6,107 nt of DNA from an uncultured Eubacteriaceae bacterium (lineage in GTDB: Bacteria > Bacillota > Clostridia > Oscillospirales > Acutalibacteraceae): NCBI GenBank assembly GCA_937905915.1, contig CALCVR010000348.1, positions 1 through 6,107 of the forward strand, given 5' to 3'. Below the pieces are notes generated by a model that saw nothing but the letters and a program-made list of their open reading frames with translations, was not told where the DNA came from and made no database searches. This document shows positions 1-5,352 of the stretch, piece by piece. Positions within the stretch are counted from its first letter, which is position 1. Each line of letters begins with the position of its first letter. The translations under genes and the position numbers were made by a program.

Positions 1-307
1 TGGGTTTGGCGATAAAATCATCGCCGCCCATATTCATGGCCATCACGATGTTCATATTGTCCGAGGCTGAGGAAATAAACACCACCGGCACATTGGAGAT
101 TTTCCGGATTTCACTGCACCAATGATATCCATTGAAAAATGGCAGCATAATATCTACCAGCACCATATGGGGATCGTACTCCACAAAGGCAGGGATGACA
201 TCCTGAAAATTCTTAACACACAGCGCCTTATTGCCCCAAGATTCTATCTGTTTTTTTATGGCTTTGGCCAAAGAAACATCGTCTTCAATGATTAGGATAC
301 GATACAT
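1..307 (-). CDS. Response regulator, receiver domain (partial, C-terminus off left edge)
   Basis: This is the N-terminal 102 codons of a two-component response regulator, a cytoplasmic protein switched by phosphorylation from a partner histidine kinase. The receiver fold is clear: the acidic pair D9/D10 after an MYRILIIEDD start, the phospho-acceptor D52 in LVDIMLP, the switch residue S79 in FISSASD, and the conserved K101 in FIAKP. The segments FFNGYHWCSEIRK and SDNMNIVMAMNMGGDDFIAKP are typical of BceR/GraR-like OmpR-family regulators that control antimicrobial-peptide or bacitracin-type ABC transporters in Firmicutes; that assignment is from recalled family resemblance. The DNA-binding domain lies outside the window, so the output type is inferred. 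The ATG at 305-307 is preceded by GGAAGAAGGAACT, a good ribosome site. It lies downstream of queA and a small open frame on the same strand, with no terminator between them. The kinase and transporter, if present, would be to the left. Confidence 0.93.
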   Translation of the reverse strand, partial: MYRILIIEDDVSLAKAIKKQIESWGNKALCVKNFQDVIPAFVEYDPHMVLVDIMLPFFNGYHWCSEIRKISNVPVVFISSASDNMNIVMAMNMGGDDFIAKP

Positions 308-389
308 AGTTCCTTCTTCCTTTTGTTCTTTCGATATCCTGTTCGCTGACCAGAATCTCTTTAAGCGGCAAACAAAACAAAGGCTCTAC

Positions 390-488
390 CTATTTTTTAA
401 ATATATCAATGGCGTGACTTGTAACACCCAACAGATCCGCCCGTTCACAAGTTGCAAAGTGATTACATAAATACCTGTTTGTTTCCAT
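390..488 (-). CDS. Candidate small protein or leader peptide, 32 aa
   Basis: This short open frame has good translation signals but no recognised homology. Its ATG (486-488) lies 18 bases after the queA stop codon. It is preceded by AAAGAGGTG, one mismatch from the ideal AAGGAGGTG, with about 4-6 bases of spacing. The peptide starts METNRYLCNHFATCERADLL and ends GVTSHAIDIFKK. It carries a C8-x-H10-x3-C14 cluster and no membrane segment or signal peptide. It stops at TAG (390-392), 82 bases before the response regulator start. The same frame stays open for 34 codons past the TAG, into the regulator start, which could be chance or a sign of a broken longer gene. Part of the frame (417-452) can also fold as a hairpin, so a leader-peptide role is conceivable. 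Whether it is expressed is unknown; the case rests only on the ribosome site and the coupling distance. Confidence 0.4.
   Translation of the reverse strand: METNRYLCNHFATCERADLLGVTSHAIDIFKK
417..452 (-). repeat. Inverted repeat (hairpin) inside the small frame
   Basis: ACTTGT plus AAC (417-425) is complementary to GTT-c-ACAAGT (443-452), giving nine base pairs with one bulged base around a 17-base loop. No T-run follows on either strand, so it is not an intrinsic terminator. It falls in the queA-regulator gap, within codons of the candidate 32-aa peptide. It may be an mRNA processing or leader structure, or coincidence. Confidence 0.3.
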
Positions 489-506
489 CTTGCACCTCTT
501 TGACTT

Positions 507-1532
507 TTAGAGTAGGAGCATGGCATCGCCAAAACTGAAGAAACGATACCTCTCCTCTACTGCGATTTTATAAGCCTCCAGGATTCTCTCCCGTCCTACT
601 AACGCCGATACCAACATGACCAATGTGCTCTCCGGCAGATGAAAGTTTGTGATTAAGCCGTCCAACACCTTGAAGGTATAGCCGGGATAAATAAAAATAC
701 TGGTGTCCCCTTCCGCCGCTTCAATTTTTCCGTGATAGGTTGCCACGCTCTCCAACGTCCGGCAAGAAGTGGTCCCTACTGCAATGACCCTTCCGCCGTT
801 TTTCTTGGTGTCTAAAATAAGCTGGGCCGTCTCTTCCGGCAACGTATAATGTTCGGAATGCATGGTATGATCCTCAATCTCATCCTCTTTTACCGGGCGG
901 AAAGTTCCAAGCCCCACATGCAAGGTTACAAAACCAATTTTAATCCCCTTGTTCTTTAATTTTTCAAGCAGCTCCGGGGTAAAATGCAGTCCTGCTGTAG
1001 GCGCGGCAGCCGATCCAGGCTCTTTGGAATAGACCGTCTGATAGCGTTCCTTATTCTCCAGCTTGTGGGTAATATAATGCGGAAGAGGCATCTCCCCAAT
1101 GCGCTCCAGCATAGGATAAATAGGACCCTCGCAGGAGAGCTTCACCAGCCGGTTACCGCCTTCGATGATGTCCAGTACTTCTCCCGTCATTAACCCTTCG
1201 CCAAAAGAGAATCGATGTCCGGGCCGTGCCTTTTTGCCGGGGCCACACAAGGTTTCCCAGATGCCGTTCCCTTTGTCGGCCAGCAACAAAAATTCCACCA
1301 CAGCGCCGGTGTCCTCCCGCACGCCATACAGCCGCGCAGGCAATACTCTGGAATCGTTTAAAATAAGGCAGTCGCCGGGATGTAAAAGATCCACAATATC
1401 ATAAAAATGCTTATGCTCCACCCCTTCTTTGGAACGGTCCAACACCATAAGTCTGGAATGATCCCTAGGTTCAATAGGGGTTTGAGCAATGAGTTCTTCC
1501 GGCAAATCATAGTAAAAATCGCTTTTTTTCAT
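507..1532 (-). CDS. queA: S-adenosylmethionine:tRNA ribosyltransferase-isomerase
   Basis: QueA transfers and rearranges the ribosyl group of S-adenosylmethionine onto 7-aminomethyl-7-deazaguanine at position 34 of certain tRNAs, forming epoxyqueuosine, the penultimate step of queuosine synthesis. The 341-residue protein is full length for the family. Recognisable segments are the N-terminal [20 protein letters not shown] (residues 4-23), [14 protein letters not shown] (57-70), the conserved core [20 protein letters not shown] (164-183), [12 protein letters not shown] (203-214) and the C-terminal [16 protein letters not shown] (296-311), ending in [10 protein letters not shown]. The ATG start is supported by AAGGAG six bases upstream (TACCT plus one). 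The frequent partner tgt is not adjacent here; downstream lie a small open frame and a response regulator. It is transcribed divergently from the lysine operon, so it needs its own promoter in 1533-1655, which I could not pinpoint. Confidence 0.98.
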   Translation of the reverse strand: MKKSDFYYDLPEELIAQTPIEPRDHSRLMVLDRSKEGVEHKHFYDIVDLLHPGDCLILNDSRVLPARLYGVREDTGAVVEFLLLADKGNGIWETLCGPGKKARPGHRFSFGEGLMTGEVLDIIEGGNRLVKLSCEGPIYPMLERIGEMPLPHYITHKLENKERYQTVYSKEPGSAAAPTAGLHFTPELLEKLKNKGIKIGFVTLHVGLGTFRPVKEDEIEDHTMHSEHYTLPEETAQLILDTKKNGGRVIAVGTTSCRTLESVATYHGKIEAAEGDTSIFIYPGYTFKVLDGLITNFHLPESTLVMLVSALVGRERILEAYKIAVEERYRFFSFGDAMLLL

Positions 1533-1581
1533 AGGTACTCCTTATTATCAGAATCTTAATGGGGAAGCATTGATCTTTTTG

Positions 1582-1596
1582 GTCAAATTTGTTGAC
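1582..1596. repeat. Palindrome overlapping the lysine-operon -35 region
   Basis: GTCAAATTTGTTGAC has GTCAA and TTGAC as inverted arms around a five-base centre, with CAAATTTG (1584-1591) itself a perfect palindrome. It overlaps the TTGACA assigned as the -35 element and also presents TTGACC on the other strand, towards queA. It could be a regulator site or two back-to-back -35 elements, but short AT-rich palindromes also occur by chance. Confidence 0.3.
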
Positions 1597-1620
1597 ACAA
1601 AGGCTGCACAATGATAATAT
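1592..1620 (+). promoter_or_regulatory. Candidate sigma-A promoter of the lysine operon
   Basis: A perfect -35 hexamer TTGACA sits at 1592-1597. Two overlapping -10 candidates follow: GATAAT at 1613-1618 (five of six matches, 15-base spacer) and TAATAT at 1615-1620 (four of six, 17-base spacer). Transcription would begin at roughly 1625-1632, about 25-30 bases before the riboswitch. The perfect -35 and its position just upstream of the aptamer support the call; which -10 is used is uncertain. Confidence 0.6.
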
Positions 1621-1654
1621 TATAAAAACATAGCTAATGGATATAAAATGAGCA

Positions 1655-1818
1655 GAATAGAGGTGCGCGATTGATGAGTAGTGCGTGAGAGGCCGCCGGG
1701 GCTTAGGACCACGTACAAAAGGCGAAAGCGCCGAAGGATCGGGGTTCGGCAGCCCTGCTCCTGGTTGCCTGGTGAACAGCCTGGCAATTGTCATCATGCT
1801 TTTGATGGAGAGCTATTC
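1655..1818 (+). promoter_or_regulatory. Lysine riboswitch (L box) aptamer
   Basis: This leader RNA folds into the five-helix lysine aptamer. P1 pairs GAATAG (1655-1660) with CTATTC (1813-1818), followed by the hallmark AGGTGCG. The upper part of P2 pairs GTGCGTG (1681-1687) with CACGTAC (1710-1716). P3 pairs GGATCGGGG (1736-1744) with CCCTGCTCC (1753-1761). P4 pairs TTGCC (1765-1769) with GGCAA (1783-1787). P5 pairs CATCA (1792-1796) with TGATG (1803-1807). The GCCG at 1692-1695 in the P2 loop can kiss CGGC at 1747-1750 in the P3 loop, as in known lysine riboswitches. Conserved joining sequences GATGAGTAG, CGCCGAAGG and GGAGAGCTATTC are present. Its position ahead of asd-dapA-dapB fits lysine feedback: bound lysine should stabilise P1 and favour termination. 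Confidence 0.96.
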
Positions 1819-1850
1819 GACGTAGTTAGAAAGGCGTTTTACGTCAATAG
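1813..1850 (+). promoter_or_regulatory. P1-competing hairpin (candidate antiterminator)
   Basis: CTATTcGACGTA (1813-1824) can pair with TACGTCAATAG (1840-1850), giving eleven base pairs with C1818 bulged and a 15-base loop. It uses the whole 3' strand of aptamer helix P1, so it and the lysine-bound aptamer exclude each other. That is the expected behaviour of the lysine-free (ON) structure. It does not itself overlap the terminator stem at 1873-1889, so how it would block termination is not obvious from sequence. Confidence 0.6.
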
Positions 1851-1872
1851 ATCTTATTATATTGCATTGATG

Positions 1873-1894
1873 ACCGGTTTACAACCGGTTTTTT
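1873..1894 (+). terminator. Riboswitch intrinsic terminator
   Basis: ACCGGTT (1873-1879) and AACCGGT (1883-1889) form a seven-base-pair stem with a three-base TAC loop, followed directly by TTTTT and a further T-rich stretch. It sits 55 bases after the aptamer and just before the asd ribosome site, as expected for transcription attenuation. High lysine is predicted to favour this hairpin and stop transcription before asd. Confidence 0.85.
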
Positions 1895-1919
1895 CTTTGT
1901 TTTTCGGCTCATCAAATTC

Positions 1920-1926
1920 AGGAGGT
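1920..1926 (+). promoter_or_regulatory. Ribosome binding site of asd
   Basis: AGGAGGT is a near-perfect Shine-Dalgarno sequence. It lies eight bases before the ATG at 1935 but only two before an in-frame TTG at 1929, which favours the ATG as the start. Confidence 0.8.
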
Positions 1927-1934
1927 ATTTGAGG

Positions 1935-3020
1935 ATGAATAGGAAACAGTATAAAGTGGGAATCATCGGCGCCACCGGTATGGTCGGCCAGCGTTTTATG
2001 ACCCTTCTGTGCAACCATCCATGGTTCGACGTCAAAGTATTGGCTGCCAGCGGCCGTTCGGCTGGCAAACCCTATCGGGAGGCCATTGGAGGCCGCTGGG
2101 TGATGGATGCCCCCATTCCTGAGAAATTGGCGGATCTCACAGTACTGGATGCGGAAAAAGATATGGATCAGATCGTAAGTCAGGTGGATTTTGTATTTTG
2201 TGCCGTCAACATGCCCAAGGATGAAATCCGCGCTCTGGAAGAAAAATACGCAAAGGCCGAGTGCCCCGTTATTTCCAACAACAGCGCCAACCGTTTTACT
2301 CCCGACGTCCCCATGATCGTGCCGGAGATCAACCCCGATCACGCGCAGATCATCGAAGCCCAGCGCAAACGTCTGGGCACCAAACGCGGCTTTATCGCTG
2401 TAAAATCCAATTGCTCTTTGCAGAGTTATGTCCCCGCTATTCATCCCCTGATGGATTTGGGCGTTACCAAGGTTTTGACCTGCACCTACCAGGCCATTTC
2501 CGGCGCAGGCAAGACCCTCAAAAATTATCCTGATATCCTTGACAACGTCATTCCCTTCATCGGTGGCGAAGAGGAGAAATCCGAGCAGGAGCCTCTGAAA
2601 ATCTGGGGCAGCATTCAAGACGGCGTTATTGCCCCCGCCGCCTCCCCCAGCATTACAGCACAGTGTTTACGCGTCCCCGTGCAGGATGGCCATATGGCGG
2701 CGGTATTCGCCTCCTTTGAAAAGCCTGTGGATTTAGACGACATCATCGCCCGTTGGAATTCCTACAAAGGCGTCCCCCAGGAATTGGAACTTCCCTCAGC
2801 TCCTAAGCAGTTTTTACATTATTTCACAGAGGAAAACCGTCCTCAAACTCGTTTGGACCGCAACCTGGAAAACGGTATGGCAGTCTCTATCGGCCGTCTC
2901 CGCCGCGACACCCAGTACGATATCAAGTTTGTTTGCCTTTCCCACAACACTTTGCGCGGCGCGGCGGGCGGCGCTGTCCTGATGGCCGAGCTGTTATGCG
3001 CAAAAGGGTATTTTGATTAA
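1935..3020 (+). CDS. asd: Aspartate-semialdehyde dehydrogenase, archaeal/fungal type
   Basis: Asd reduces L-aspartyl-4-phosphate with NADPH to aspartate semialdehyde, the branch-point precursor of lysine, diaminopimelate, threonine and methionine. The 361-residue protein has the dinucleotide-binding GATGMVGQR (residues 12-20), the catalytic cysteine C160 in KSNCSLQ, YQAISGAGK (185-193), and the substrate-binding R246 and catalytic H253 in LRVPVQDGH. The segments DNVIPFIGGEEEK (203-215) and RPQTRLDRN...NGM, with HNTLRGAAGG near the C-terminus, place it with the archaeal/fungal-type enzymes rather than the B. subtilis/E. coli type. The usual NCST around the catalytic cysteine reads NCSL here. 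The ATG at 1935 is preferred over the upstream TTG because of ribosome-site spacing. It is the first gene after the lysine riboswitch, and dapA follows 45 bases later. Confidence 0.97.
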   Translation: MNRKQYKVGIIGATGMVGQRFMTLLCNHPWFDVKVLAASGRSAGKPYREAIGGRWVMDAPIPEKLADLTVLDAEKDMDQIVSQVDFVFCAVNMPKDEIRALEEKYAKAECPVISNNSANRFTPDVPMIVPEINPDHAQIIEAQRKRLGTKRGFIAVKSNCSLQSYVPAIHPLMDLGVTKVLTCTYQAISGAGKTLKNYPDILDNVIPFIGGEEEKSEQEPLKIWGSIQDGVIAPAASPSITAQCLRVPVQDGHMAAVFASFEKPVDLDDIIARWNSYKGVPQELELPSAPKQFLHYFTEENRPQTRLDRNLENGMAVSIGRLRRDTQYDIKFVCLSHNTLRGAAGGAVLMAELLCAKGYFD

Positions 3021-3065
3021 TCCGGTTTTTTCGCCTTTTGATTGATGGAAGGAGTTTTCTACCCT

Positions 3066-3953
3066 ATGAAAAAAACTATTTTTACCGGTTCTGCTGTAGC
3101 CATCGTCACCCCGATGAATGCCGATGGCAGCGTCAACTATGAAAAATTCGGCCAGCTTATTGATTTCCAGATTGAAAACGATACCGATGCCATCGTGGTG
3201 TGCGGTACCACCGGTGAATCGGCCACTCTGACCCATGAGGAGCACTGCCAATGTCTTCAGTTCGCTACTAAGCATGTGGCCGGGCGGGTGCCGGTCATTG
3301 TGGGCACCGGCAGCAATCACACCGATTACGCATTGGCCCTCACTAAGGAAGCCCAGGAAGCCGGCGCCGATGCCGCTTTGATGGTGACTCCTTATTACAA
3401 CAAAGCTTCCCAGTCCGGCCTCATCGCCCACTATAGCTACGTAGCCGACCGGGTGGATATCCCCATCATCCTCTATAACGTCCCAAGCCGCACCGGGGTA
3501 AACATCAAGCCTCAAACCTATTTTGAGCTTTCTAAGCATCCCAACATCGTAGCCACCAAGGAGGCAAACGGTAATCTGGTTTCGGTTATGGAAACCATCA
3601 ACCTATGCGGCGATAATCTGGATATTTACTCCGGCAGTGATGAATTTATCGCCCCCATCATGATGCTGGGTGGCAAAGGTATTATCTCAGTGATGTCCAA
3701 CATCCTGCCCAAAGAAACCCATGCCATCGCCGCCGCTTGTTTAGAGGGCGACTGCAAAAAGAGCGGTCAACTGCAAATGGAGTATCTGGATATGATCAAC
3801 GCCTTGTTCAGCGACGTCAATCCCATCCCGGTTAAAGAGGCTATGAATCTCATGGGGATGGAAGTGGGGAATTGCCGTATGCCTCTCTCCCCTATGGAGG
3901 AAGGCGCGCTTCAGAAGCTCAAGGACGTTATGAAAAAATACGGCCTAATTTGA
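3066..3953 (+). CDS. dapA: 4-hydroxy-tetrahydrodipicolinate synthase
   Basis: DapA condenses pyruvate with aspartate semialdehyde, the first committed step of the diaminopimelate/lysine pathway. The 295-residue TIM-barrel protein is full length. It shows TGSAVAIVTPM (residues 7-17), the GTTGE motif (T48, T49) that handles substrate, TPYYNK with the relay tyrosine Y111, YNVPSRTG with catalytic Y137 and carboxylate-binding R142, and the Schiff-base lysine K165 in ATKEANG. The start is taken at the ATG giving MKKTIFTG, because AAGGAG (3049-3054) lies 11 bases upstream. In-frame TTG (3042) and ATG (3045) precede that ribosome site and would add an atypical extension. It lies between asd and dapB in one transcription unit. 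Confidence 0.97.
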   Translation: MKKTIFTGSAVAIVTPMNADGSVNYEKFGQLIDFQIENDTDAIVVCGTTGESATLTHEEHCQCLQFATKHVAGRVPVIVGTGSNHTDYALALTKEAQEAGADAALMVTPYYNKASQSGLIAHYSYVADRVDIPIILYNVPSRTGVNIKPQTYFELSKHPNIVATKEANGNLVSVMETINLCGDNLDIYSGSDEFIAPIMMLGGKGIISVMSNILPKETHAIAAACLEGDCKKSGQLQMEYLDMINALFSDVNPIPVKEAMNLMGMEVGNCRMPLSPMEEGALQKLKDVMKKYGLI

Positions 3954-3976
3954 CCCTTGGTTTCAAACGAAATGAT

Positions 3977-3985
3977 AGGATGTGA
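3977..3985 (+). promoter_or_regulatory. Ribosome binding site of dapB
   Basis: AGGATGTGA matches AGGAGGTGA at eight of nine positions and lies five bases before a TTG at 3991. An in-frame GTG at 3982 sits inside this element and so cannot be served by it, making the TTG the better start. Confidence 0.65.
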
Positions 3986-3990
3986 ATCCC

Positions 3991-4752
3991 TTGAAAAATA
4001 TCCTTTTAAATGGCTGCAATGGTAAAATGGGGCAGGTCATCACGTCCTGTGTAGAGCAGCGTTCCGACTGCCGCATTGCCGCCGGCTTTGACATTAATAC
4101 TACCATGTTATCGGACTTCCCCGTGTTTTCCGATCCAGAAGGTTACACAGGAGACGCCGACGTCATCATTGATTTCTCCCATCCTTCCGCCTTATCTGGC
4201 TTGCTTAAATTTGCGAAAAAACGTGAGCTTCCCATCGTGGTTGCCACTACCGGCCTTTCCCCTGAACAGGTGGAGGAAGTCAAAGATGCTTCCAAAAGTA
4301 TCCCGGTTTTTTATTCAGGCAATATGTCCTTGGGTATCAATCTTTTGATGGAGCTTGCGAAAAAGGCTACCGCTGTGCTTGGCGGGTCCTTTGACATTGA
4401 GATTGTGGAGCAGCATCACAACCAGAAAATTGACGCTCCCAGCGGTACAGCCCTTATGCTGGCCGACTGTATCTCCAGCGCCTTACCGGAACAACCTCGT
4501 TATGTATACGACCGTCATTCTCAGCGGAAAAAGAGGGATAAGGGCGAAATCGGCATTCATTCTATCCGCGGAGGCACCATTGTCGGGGAACATGAAGCGA
4601 TCTTCGCTGGACGCGACGAAGTCATTACTCTCTCTCATTCGGCCCACTCTAAAGAGATTTTTGCAACCGGTTCTGTCAATGCCGCTTTGTTCCTCATCGG
4701 GAAGCAGCCTGGCCTTTACAATATGGGCGATCTGGTCGCGTCTAAAAATTAA
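3991..4752 (+). CDS. dapB: 4-hydroxy-tetrahydrodipicolinate reductase
   Basis: DapB reduces the DapA product with NAD(P)H to tetrahydrodipicolinate, from which diaminopimelate and lysine are made. The 253-residue form starts at a TTG codon (MKNILLNGCNGKMG). It has the nucleotide-binding GCNGKMG (residues 8-14), the ATTGLS loop (85-90), and the catalytic block EIVEQHHNQKIDAPSGTA with H142, H143 and K146. SIRGG (191-195) and GEHEAIFAG also match the family. The length fits bacterial DapB. A GTG nine bases earlier (3982) is the alternative start, but it overlaps the ribosome site. The gap from dapA is 37 bases, so the two are almost certainly co-transcribed. The reading frame is intact and nothing is missing from the active site. 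Confidence 0.97.
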   Translation: MKNILLNGCNGKMGQVITSCVEQRSDCRIAAGFDINTTMLSDFPVFSDPEGYTGDADVIIDFSHPSALSGLLKFAKKRELPIVVATTGLSPEQVEEVKDASKSIPVFYSGNMSLGINLLMELAKKATAVLGGSFDIEIVEQHHNQKIDAPSGTALMLADCISSALPEQPRYVYDRHSQRKKRDKGEIGIHSIRGGTIVGEHEAIFAGRDEVITLSHSAHSKEIFATGSVNAALFLIGKQPGLYNMGDLVASKN

Positions 4753-4775
4753 CCGATTTCATCTTTAAAAGTGCC

Positions 4776-4789
4776 CGGCGTATATGCCG
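4776..4789 (+). repeat. Small intercistronic hairpin between dapB and the ACT gene
   Basis: CGGCG (4776-4780) pairs with TGCCG (4785-4789) around a four-base TATA loop. No T-run follows, so it is not a terminator. It sits ten bases before the AGGAGG of the next gene and might affect mRNA stability or translation, or be incidental. Confidence 0.25.
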
Positions 4790-4814
4790 CAAAGAGTTAG
4801 GAGGTATTCGCGCA

Positions 4815-5279
4815 GTGAAAATTTCACATACCATTTCGATCACAGAGGACGTCACCCTCATTACATTGAGCGATAGTCCGGCCGATATCCACTTTATTTC
4901 GTCTATCTTCGATTGTATCGCAGAGGCTGGGATCAGTGTGGATATGATCGCGCAGTCTGCTCCCATTGGCGACCGAACCAGTTTATCCTTTACCGTTTCG
5001 GATGACGACATGCGCAAAGCATTGGATGTGGTTTCCTCTTTGCGAATTAGCCATCCTTCTCTACGTCCTAGCATCAGCAGTGGCAATGTAAAGGTGTCGG
5101 TATACAGCGAACAGATGCGTACACAGCCCGGCATTGCCTCTAAGGTGTTTTCTGCCGCCGCTTCCAGTGATGTAGATATCCGTTTGGTTACCACTTCAGA
5201 AGTGGATATCTCCCTTCTGATCACAAAGCCGGAAGCTGAAACACTTAGCGAAGCTGTGAAAGCCGCTTTTTCTGAATAA
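4815..5279 (+). CDS. Stand-alone tandem ACT-domain protein, aspartokinase regulatory-like
   Basis: This 154-residue protein consists of two ACT domains, the small ligand-binding folds that usually sense amino acids. The first (about residues 13-75) includes IFDCIAEAGISVDMIAQSAP and TSLSFTVSDDDMRKAL. The second (about 92-152) includes MRTQPGIASKVFSAAASSDV followed by the TSEVDISLLI strand. Both resemble the paired ACT domains at the C-terminus of aspartokinase, where lysine and/or threonine bind, but no kinase catalytic domain is attached and none is encoded nearby. It starts with GTG, nine bases after a strong AGGAGGT (4799-4805). As the last gene of the riboswitch-controlled operon, it plausibly regulates lysine-pathway flux, perhaps by pairing with an aspartokinase encoded elsewhere, as the B. 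subtilis LysC beta subunit does with its alpha subunit. The fold call is firm; ligand and partner are inference. Confidence 0.9.
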   Translation: MKISHTISITEDVTLITLSDSPADIHFISSIFDCIAEAGISVDMIAQSAPIGDRTSLSFTVSDDDMRKALDVVSSLRISHPSLRPSISSGNVKVSVYSEQMRTQPGIASKVFSAAASSDVDIRLVTTSEVDISLLITKPEAETLSEAVKAAFSE

Positions 5280-5293
5280 TTTTACCTAGTAAT

Positions 5294-5341
5294 AAAAGGC
5301 CAGAGACATTCTTTGAACTTAAAAAATGTCTCTGGCCTTTT
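5294..5341. terminator. Bidirectional intrinsic terminator
   Basis: A perfect 17-base-pair inverted repeat, with arms 5294-5310 and 5325-5341 (core GGCCAGAGACATT), encloses a 14-base loop. The plus-strand transcript ends the stem in TTTTT, and the minus-strand transcript in TTTTATTA. It lies 14 bases after the ACT gene stop and 11 bases beyond the mutL stop, so it can end both convergent units. Confidence 0.93.
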
Positions 5342-5352
5342 TACTTTAAAAT

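Noticed and set aside
231..470. Plus-strand open frame of 79 codons opposite the regulator start and small frame
   Set aside because: It is antisense to conserved receiver-domain codons and has no ribosome site of note.
1642..1649. TATAAAAT as a -10 box just before the riboswitch
   Set aside because: No -35-like element lies 16-18 bases upstream, and a start there would be very close to the 5' strand of P1. The TTGACA-based promoter upstream fits better.
1507..1797. Minus-strand open frame across the riboswitch and into queA
   Set aside because: It overlaps a structured leader RNA and the queA start in another frame; base pairing of the riboswitch explains this sequence.
1929..1934. TTG at 1929 as the asd start
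   Set aside because: It is only two to three bases from AGGAGG, too close; the ATG at 1935 has normal spacing and begins at the usual family N-terminus.
1857..2618. Long antisense open frame of 253 codons opposite asd
   Set aside because: It lies opposite clearly conserved Asd coding sequence, its translation resembles no family I know, and it has no convincing ribosome site. It is a by-product of asd codon usage.
2994..3539. Antisense open frame of 181 codons opposite dapA
   Set aside because: It is a shadow of a firmly identified dapA, with no supporting start signals.
3982..3990. GTG at 3982 as the dapB start
   Set aside because: It lies inside the Shine-Dalgarno-like AGGATGTGA; the TTG at 3991 has proper spacing and gives a typical DapB N-terminus.
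4742..5224. Antisense open frame of 160 codons opposite the ACT gene
   Set aside because: The plus strand encodes recognisable ACT domains with a strong ribosome site; the antisense product is low in recognisable structure.
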